Assembly: GCA_014925825.1 (NCBI GenBank)
Contig: JACGCK010000552.1
Span: 1 to 15,553 of the forward strand
Length of the DNA: 15,553 nt
Direction of reading: 5' to 3'
Origin: Pholiota molesta
Lineage: Eukaryota > Basidiomycota > Agaricomycetes > Agaricales > Strophariaceae
Shown: positions 8,956 to 15,553 of the stretch, piece by piece
Layout of the letters: each line of letters begins with the position of its first letter
How positions within the stretch are numbered: position 1 is the first letter of the stretch
Notes under the pieces: generated by a model
Database searches by the model: none
Told to the model about the DNA's origin: nothing
What the model saw: the letters and a program-made list of their open reading frames with translations, nothing else
Program-made: the position numbers and the translations under genes

Positions 8956-10201
8956 ATGCCCGTCCCAGAGAACCACCGCCACCTCTTCCAGCACAACCCC
9001 TACCCCCCGCCCCCGCCGCCCCCCGCCCTTGCACACCGTGTCTGGATCCTCGACTGCCGCTCCTGCGGCCGCTTCCTCACCAACCGCGGCATGAAGGTAT
9101 GTCCCCGTCCCCCACGTCCGCCCCTGCTCACAGCACCAGGCCGTCCTCCTGCTCCGCCCCAACGTCTCCCTCTACTCCTCAGACGCCCTCCCCGTCAACT
9201 GCTCCGCATACAGCCCAGATCCCCCCGCGCCAAAGCCCGCCGCGCACAAGCCCCCCGCCGTCGCGCGCACCTGCGAATGTCTGACCCAGAGCCTCTGCTG
9301 CCACGGCTGCGGTAACACCATCGGCTACATGATTGTCTACCCTGTACGTGCCATCCGCCTTTCTTTCCATTCCTGCTCACCCTGCCCAGTGTCCCCGATG
9401 CACCGCGTCTATCACCGCGACGAACCGTGCCACCAACGGCCATCGCTTCGTCTTCCACTCCAACGAGGTCATCGGTGTCGAGCGCCGCTATATCACCGAC
9501 GAGCCTGGCGTCATTCCTTTCGACCCGCCCCTCTCGCCCCCTTTGCCCAACTACCAGGAATACGCCCCGCCCCCAGGCCTCGACCCGCGTCGCGCCCCCT
9601 CGCCCCACCGCCACCGCGACTACCACCAACGCGCCTCGTCTCCCGCCTTCCGTGCAGATTATCTCCCTACCCCGCCCCTTGAATTCGCTACCCCCTCTTT
9701 CCTCTCCGCACCCCACGCGCCTCCATACGATACCGCCCCTGTACGTCCGGCCCGTCTTATCGCGCTCATCACCCGCCCCCCGCTAACCTGACCTTGCCTT
9801 ATCTTGTCCAGCAGTATCCAAATTATCGTTCCCGTGCCGCGCACTCATCCTGGAGCCCACCGCCCCTCCCCCGGCTGCGGTACGCGTCTGCATCGCCGCC
9901 TTCGATGGACCCCCACGCGGCTTATGACGACGACGACGAAGACGAAGACGCACTGGCGACGCCCTTGGGCACCCCGCCCCCGCCCCTCTCGCCCGCGCTC
10001 TTCAACTCGAGCTCCAACTCAAGTTTCTACCCCGCGGACCACAAGGAGCCGCCGCACCCGCTCCCATCCCTGAAGCGCGGCGACGTCGTCTTCTGGCACC
10101 ACCTCGCCCGAAGCGGTGAGATCTCGGGCGTTGCGCACGACGAGCGCGCGAGGCGTCCCGCATCGCCAGCGCGACCGCGGCCGATGCTTTTCAACCGGTG
10201 A
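8956..10201 (+). CDS. FAM72-family protein
   Basis: FAM72 is a small conserved eukaryotic family; mammalian FAM72A binds and lowers nuclear uracil-DNA glycosylase UNG2. Function in fungi is unknown. Seen: exons 8956-9096, 9140-9343, 9390-9740 and 9812-10201 (introns of 43, 46 and 71 nt) give 361 residues with no shift. After a poly-Pro N-terminus come WILDCRSCGRFLTNRGMKAV (C34, C37), LYSSDALPVN, CECLTQSLCCHGCGNTIGY (C92-C104), YPCPRC (C116, C119) and NGHRFVFHSNEV. This is the order of landmarks in FAM72A, with CxxC pairs likely binding zinc. Vertebrate members are about 150 residues; here a Pro/Arg-rich disordered insert (about 160-265) and an acidic run (about 271-278) separate the core from a conserved-looking C-terminal piece, GDVVFWHHLARSGEISGV. 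The last intron has tandem acceptors (CAGCAG). Start choice: first in-frame ATG, good context. Confidence 0.9.
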
Positions 10202-10559
10202 GACAGATCACGACCCTGGGGAGGAGCGCGCTATGCACCCGCCGCTGCACGCTCGCTCGAATGTATGCAGCTTTTCGCGACCGCCGCTATGCCCACTTTA
10301 TCCGCGGCGCCGATGATGAGCGACTCCCATGGCGAGCCCCGCTTCTTTCTGTTTCCCAGTGCTCAGCCTTCTTTTCACGTTCACGATTACAATCACGAAC
10401 TCTCACGACCATCGCGACTGGGTGGAAGTTCCCCCCCACTTGTTTGAGGTAGAACTACTCCAATGCTTATCCGGCATCACCTCTCATCTTCTTCGCCACC
10501 TCTTGGGCTGTGTGCGTGCGTACGGGCGTGTGCGCGCATGCGATATGCGGTTTACGCGG

Positions 10560-11130
10560 CCCTCCCTCCCCTCGTTTTCGAGTTCGCGGTCTCTTTCTGT
10601 ATCTGTCTCTATTCCTGTTATTTCTCAGTTGCCATTCCTCTTTCTACATCCTCCGCCCTCCGCCGCCCGTCTGTTTCTGGCTCTGTTTCGCCGTTTGCGC
10701 TCACGCACCGCGAAAGAAGCTGTCAGTAACCCCCTGTCTACGCCACGCCACGCCATGCCATGTCGTCCTGCACCCAAATTTATTCCTCTCTTTCCTCGTT
10801 TGTACTAGTACTCGTTACCTGTTCCGAGGTGTCCCACTCGTTCTCGCTTTTCTCTCTTACCCACTCATGACAAACGCATGGACGCACGTACGAATCACCC
10901 ACCCCTATACCCAGCCGACGAATGCATACTTCCCGTTCTCATGTCCTCCTTCCGCTTTCCATCCACTTTTTTGGGCAATGTTTATGTTTATTCCATTCTA
11001 TCTTCGGTCGAAAATTCGTTTCGTTCTCCATCATCATATCTTTGTTATTCGTTCTTTCATTTTTCCGTTTTTTCGGGTGTTTCTATTAAATTTCGTTCGT
11101 TATGCACACTTTCCGCGTCTGCGATCCTCT
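10560..11130. other. Pyrimidine-rich tract downstream of FAM72
   Basis: The plus strand is dominated by C and T over several hundred bases (for example ctctttctgtatctgtctct, and ttcgttctttcatttttccg). The shortage of purines removes stop codons and creates a long artificial ORF (10510-11181). It may belong to the FAM72 3' UTR or to a promoter of a downstream transcript. Confidence 0.6.
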
Positions 11131-11285
11131 GATATCCCCCCCAAAATCAAAATTGTATGTAGCATTCCGCATCTCCGTTAGAACCCAATCAAAATCAAAA
11201 TTTTGCCTGTGATGTGTAGCCCGATACTTGGAGTGTGTTTTGGGCACGGTACTTGGGTAGGAACGGAGGAAATGGAAAGACGTTG

Positions 11286-11302
11286 TGACGTCAGTATATA
11301 TA
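11286..11302 (+). promoter_or_regulatory. CRE-type bZIP site abutting a TATA run
   Basis: The perfect palindrome TGACGTCA (11286-11293), the classic ATF/CREB site, is followed after one base by TATATATA (11295-11302). The arrangement looks like a stress-regulated core promoter, but the first ATG downstream on the plus strand (11362) opens only a seven-residue ORF, and no gene is visible on either side. Confidence 0.4.
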
Positions 11303-11631
11303 CCTACTCACTTTCTCAGACGAGACTCCGGAGTCCGTACCCCAGGCAGGCGTGTCGCGACATGGACCTCCTACGTCCTGCGTAGTGCTTAAAAATAAAG
11401 TATCCTGCTACGGGAGCTGCGTCCGAGCAGGTCCTAGCTAATGTCCGCATGCGCCAAGGACCTGGGGTACTAAATGGATTCTGCGGCACAGCTGCGCACA
11501 TACTCGGAGGGTATCTATATCTGTGTGCATTTCGAATGGAGACCCGGCGCAACGCAATCCACGCACGCCCGCGCGCGCTCCTGCTTGACCGCAGTTGGTG
11601 CTTCTCGAAGAGTTGGTGGCGCAGCGATGCA

Positions 11632-11653
11632 GCGCGTGTGCGTGTGCGTGCGT
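11632..11653. repeat. GT/GC alternating microsatellite
   Basis: An uninterrupted alternating purine-pyrimidine run of the form (GCGT/GTGT)n, related in sequence to the runs at 6820-6835 and near 10510-10540. Confidence 0.8.
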
Positions 11654-12945
11654 ACAGGATTCTAAGCGAGAGGGGTTTAGAGAGTACTTATGCTCCACGG
11701 AAGAACATTAGGAAAAAAAACATTGATCAGACCGGATCGCAGTCGATGGCCTTCTCTTTCTCTCTTGCTGCGTTCTTCCTTCCTTTCCTTTATTTAAGTG
11801 CTCTTCTTCTCCGCAAAGGACAGCGTCTGGAACCGATCATGAGAAGAGATGTGCTTGATCATTGGCTCACGGCATGGGGGGAAGCGTGCAAATGCCCAGG
11901 CTAGAGGTTATTATTGCTTATCACTATGTAAACTTGACCTATCAACCGTCTTCCAAGTATACACTGACGCTTACTGTGGACTATACAATAGAGCCGGCGT
12001 GCCACAGGACGCATTTTAAAAGCTTCCGCCACGAATGTACGGCAGCGGGGAAGAGGGAGGTTGCTTCCTGTTGCTTCCTGTCCTAACTTCGCATGGGACG
12101 TGCCTGCCTTGGTAGAAGAAGGCACTGGCAGATGAAGAGGCATTTTTTTTTGGTGTTCTTTCTTGCACGGGTGAACCTCCTTGCCGCTGTAATACTTACG
12201 GCGGCGTGCCGAAGCTTGAATGTGGCACGACCAACGCCCAATGCATTGCAGGTATCTTCCGCGCCGTAGTAGGCGTGTGGGACATATCCAGAGCAACGGC
12301 GCGCTGCGTTATTAACTGCCCTTTCATACCTCATATTCTCGACTCCACCGCGCGCCCGCGTGACGCAGGCGAGCACAGACATATGACCGCGTCCGGACGT
12401 CGTATTTTAATTATACAGGGCGGGTGTGGGACGTTCTTCTATGTTTCGCAACCGGTCCTGCGTTTCGCTCTGTTCTGCCGGGGCGGTGATTGCGAGTATG
12501 CCCCATTGTGGAGGCTACGAAGCTACCGCTGCTTGGATTGGAGGAGAGGGAAAGAGGAAGCCAGGTGAATGGTATATGGTATCATTCGCTGAACGATCCG
12601 GGCAGTTGGGAGCTGGCGCCTCGGCTTTGAGATGGAAGAAAAATAAATCGAACGGTCTAATATCTTAAAACGTGCAATACGAATGTAAGTAAGTAAATAA
12701 CTATGAGTTTAATGATGTTAGCAGCTAACAGCGGGGAAATTGCACAGAGTAGATCATTTGATCTGGATGATTATCGGGCGCATCTACCTCTGAGCCTGAT
12801 ACCAGTAAGCGTGATCAGCAATGAGATATATCAGATGAGCTGCAGCCGGATTCGAAGTTTTCTTGTAGACTTGTCGGTGATGATCACCGTGATTGTCGTA
12901 TTCGAACAAAAACGAGTAGATCTATACTATAGCATAAGTGGCGAC

Positions 12946-13014
12946 CGCCGCCGTGCGTCAAACAAACCTTAACTTGCTTCGTCTAGCTCCCTCAGTTGCT
13001 GAGTGACGGCGGCG
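12946..13014. repeat. Inverted repeat, 9-bp arms
   Basis: CGCCGCCGT at 12946-12954 is the reverse complement of ACGGCGGCG at 13006-13014, with a 51-bp spacer. The arms are short and GC-rich, so chance is possible. Confidence 0.5.
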
Positions 13015-15553
13015 TTTGTGGCGCACATACCTCACTTCGCTGCGTCGGCAAGTGCCCCCACACAATTTACGTCGCAATTCCGGGACACAAACGACCGTGC
13101 CACTGCAGGGCGCTTTAGACGCGCGTGTGCGTCGTTGTTGACTATTGACGCCGACATTGCCGGCCCGGTGGCCGTAATAAGAGCCCACCAGAGCCCAGCC
13201 AGCGATTGACGATCCCAATTCCATTTGAGCGCCGACCAAGCACCAAATTTGCTAAATCATGCTATTTGCGGCCATTTTTTACACTGAATACTGCGATGCT
13301 TATGGCTTAGACGATTTCTGACAGACTAAAAATTTGCGTTGCGCCTTTCTGGACCTTTCTAATCCCCCCTCCTTGATGAACTTGTTGGCTCTTGAACTTG
13401 GAGTCTTTCTGATGTGGCAGATAATTCGGTGTGTACATTGACGACTCGCACGACCAGAGGCCTCGGGCTGCCAGGATGCCGGAAAAGTCAGCGGAATCAC
13501 ACCGCATCAGACTTGCGATACGGAGCGACATCTTCATGTCAGTGAATTTGCTTCCTGGAATCATGTTTATCAGTCGCTGTAGATATTAAACTTATCTCAA
13601 TGGAGCAATACGCTGGAATGCGTGTCCGTATACTTGTCCACCTGAGCAATAGCAGAAGTCGGTAGCACGATTACGCGTGAGGAAATCCCATATTCCATAT
13701 GACGCACATGCCACACCACCACCAACGCTCGCGGCGGAGGAGCAAAGCACACGTTCCGTATTGAGGAGGCTTGCTCCGTGTAGGTTAGGCTGCATTGACA
13801 GGCTCCGGCTTTTGCCCATGGAACATTAGGGAATATTCCTCAAGTATGTTAATTTTCCGTCATGCTTCTAAAACACTCCCAGTAACAAGTATGTACATAC
13901 ATACCCACAAAAGTAAGAATTATCCCTGGATCGTTCCTGTTATTGATCCTGATCCTGCGAGATATCTTGATTCTGGTCAGCTACTTTTCCTGATCGTTGA
14001 TTTGGTGCTACGATTTGACCTCTGGATTGGCACAAAGTCCTCAGGGAGTGGGAAGGACGCCTTGAGGTCTCCGAGTCGAGACGCATCATGATCACTGATC
14101 ACGATAACATCGAAGGACCCAGCGATACGGGTTGATATCCTCAAATTCGGCTTCGAATCGCGATTGCATACTTGGCAGTCCTCAAGTCCGCCACCGCAAA
14201 TCTTCCTTGAAATGGCTCGGACGCGCACACGATTTTTCACACCGATTCTGCTTACTGAACCCTACATGGGAGGTGTTCATATGCTCCTTCATATTCATCA
14301 TATCTACCCATTCTTATGTGCGTAAGTCCTATGAGCTTTATTAACTGAGATAGGTCATAGGATCGCCATATCTTGCCATCTGCAAACAACATGAAGGTGG
14401 TTTAACAGGGTTCCAAATCGTATTTCTGCCTACGGCAGTCCAAATGAGGCGATACCCGGCCGCGTCGCATGGCGCGGTCCCGACGGAGACACCCGTGGGG
14501 CGCATGTACGCTGTGCAAGTATTTGAGTGTAGACAGACTCGAAGGCTATTAACTAGGGCATTCGGGTTCGGACAGGGCGGGCAGCCCTTGGGATCTGGTA
14601 GCCCTTCTACATATTCAGGTGGCTTGTGTGAGCGCGGGCGCGCGTAGCGTGTGTGCGTACAGCGTGCGCATATCCTTATGGCAGTCCTCGCGCTTCTACA
14701 TAGAAGGACCAAACCAGAATGTCAAAGAGCTTCCATGGAGGAATTAGGTCGAAACCTTATGGGGATCGCACCCAACGCACATCGCACGAGGCTCTGGAGT
14801 GTGTTATCAGAAAGTGGCAAGCCACCAACAAAACTAGCGCACGAATGTCAAGACACTGTATTAAATGGGAAACATGAGCATGGTCAATTATGACTTCTCA
14901 GCGCAGATGAAGTATGTTATTCGCTGTGAATACGTGGATAGAATGATGCATGTATCACTTGCAATACTTATCATCCTTTATCACCCTCAGTTAACCACGC
15001 ACCATATGCGTGTCTGTGGCAAAAGAACCACAATTATTCGCGTCATCCACGACGGATAGTACAATGCGTCGGTGGCATCGTCACGGAACATATATATAGA
15101 CAGCCGCCACTTTCTCCATTTGCGGCCTGCGCTACCATTAGAATCGAGGCCGAGCAGAGAGTGGGCGTCAGCGTACCTGTGAGAACATGCACGGGGTAGT
15201 TCAATGGTAGGCCCGAGATCAGCGACCCCGCTCGCAAGGGATTGGCAAGTATTTATAACCCAGACCTGAGAGTGTGTGGTTAGCGGTGAAGGACTGTCAC
15301 GGTGCTCCAATGCCAGAAGAGTAAGAATTCGTGACGAATGGCTGATATGGGTTTAAGTAGACACATAAGTAGTTAGATATATATAGATAGCGCAGGTGGA
15401 ACGGGGAAAGTGCCATAAAAAGGTCGCGAGCCTGGTGTTAAGTACGAACTTGGTGTCACTGATTATCTGGGAAGTGAGCATAATACTGGCAAGAGTTGAT
15501 GCATGATGTGTCGGATTGCATAATTCGAGGATGGAGAGGCGGAGTATCGTAGT

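Larger units (their letters stand above)
10202..15553. other. Gene-free right part of the window
   Basis: No gene can be supported in these 5.35 kb. It begins with the FAM72 3' region, which is strongly pyrimidine-rich on the plus strand, and continues with mixed-composition DNA whose ORFs (at most 223 codons) lack recognisable domains. Several stretches on the minus strand (13300-13819, 13977-14240, 14341-14712) have ORFs that look slightly protein-like but match nothing I know. They could be decayed genes, transposon debris or species-specific genes. Confidence 0.55.

Noticed and set aside
9195..9716. A 173-codon minus-strand ORF
   Set aside because: Antisense shadow of FAM72 exons 2-3, produced by GC-rich codons.
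10510..11181. A 223-codon plus-strand ORF, the longest in the right part
   Set aside because: It exists because the strand lacks purines. The predicted protein is a Phe/Leu/Ser/Pro/Cys mixture with no family signature.
11901..12382. Overlapping ORFs of 99-131 codons on the minus strand and 120 codons on the plus strand
   Set aside because: No recognisable motif, no splice chain, and both strands open in the same place, which suggests chance.
15197..15207. TAGTTCAATGG, a perfect tRNA A-box
   Set aside because: No B-box (GGTTCGANNCC) follows at the right distance and no cloverleaf can be drawn; it could be a chance match or a tRNA-derived repeat remnant.

Overview
This window looks like nuclear DNA of a filamentous basidiomycete (Agaricomycetes-type) fungus. 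The genes are compact and broken by very short introns (about 43-79 nt) with GT...AG borders, and the proteins that can be read are the fungal forms of housekeeping eukaryotic genes. No bacterial operon, CRISPR array, rRNA, convincing tRNA or intact transposon was found.

Layout. Positions 1-3694 hold three minus-strand genes in tandem: the 5' part of MCM2 (replicative helicase subunit, running off the left edge), a small DUF3128/EMI1-family gene (1371-1910) and BOS1/membrin (ER-Golgi Qb-SNARE, 2688-3694). A good plus-strand TATA box (3906-3914) faces away from BOS1 but leads only to one tiny ORF with a CGxxxCxC motif (4171-4272). Positions 4273-7940 hold no gene I can support, only short tandem repeats and scattered short ORFs. 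Positions 7941-10201 hold a clean divergent pair: RRP17/NOL12 (pre-rRNA processing, minus strand) and a FAM72-family gene (plus strand), with only 118 bp between their start codons. Positions 10202-15553 again hold no gene I can recognise. They start with a pyrimidine-rich tract and include a CRE (TGACGTCA) immediately beside a TATA run.

How the genes relate. They are not a pathway cluster. MCM2 (DNA replication), RRP17 (ribosome assembly) and BOS1 (secretion) are unrelated housekeeping genes. FAM72 is the least understood; its vertebrate homologue is linked to control of uracil-DNA glycosylase.

Main oddities. The N-terminal coding part of MCM2 and the DUF3128 gene can be read only by allowing several single-base shifts, some in short homopolymers; BOS1 may have one more. 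RRP17 and FAM72 read through without any shift and have strongly C/G-ending codons. This difference in quality and composition between the left and the central block deserves checking as an assembly problem, a damaged allele or a join. I did not find a convincing new biological system. The best leads are fungal FAM72 sharing a divergent promoter with RRP17, the RRP17 intron that is also a G-quadruplex motif, and the orphan promoters.
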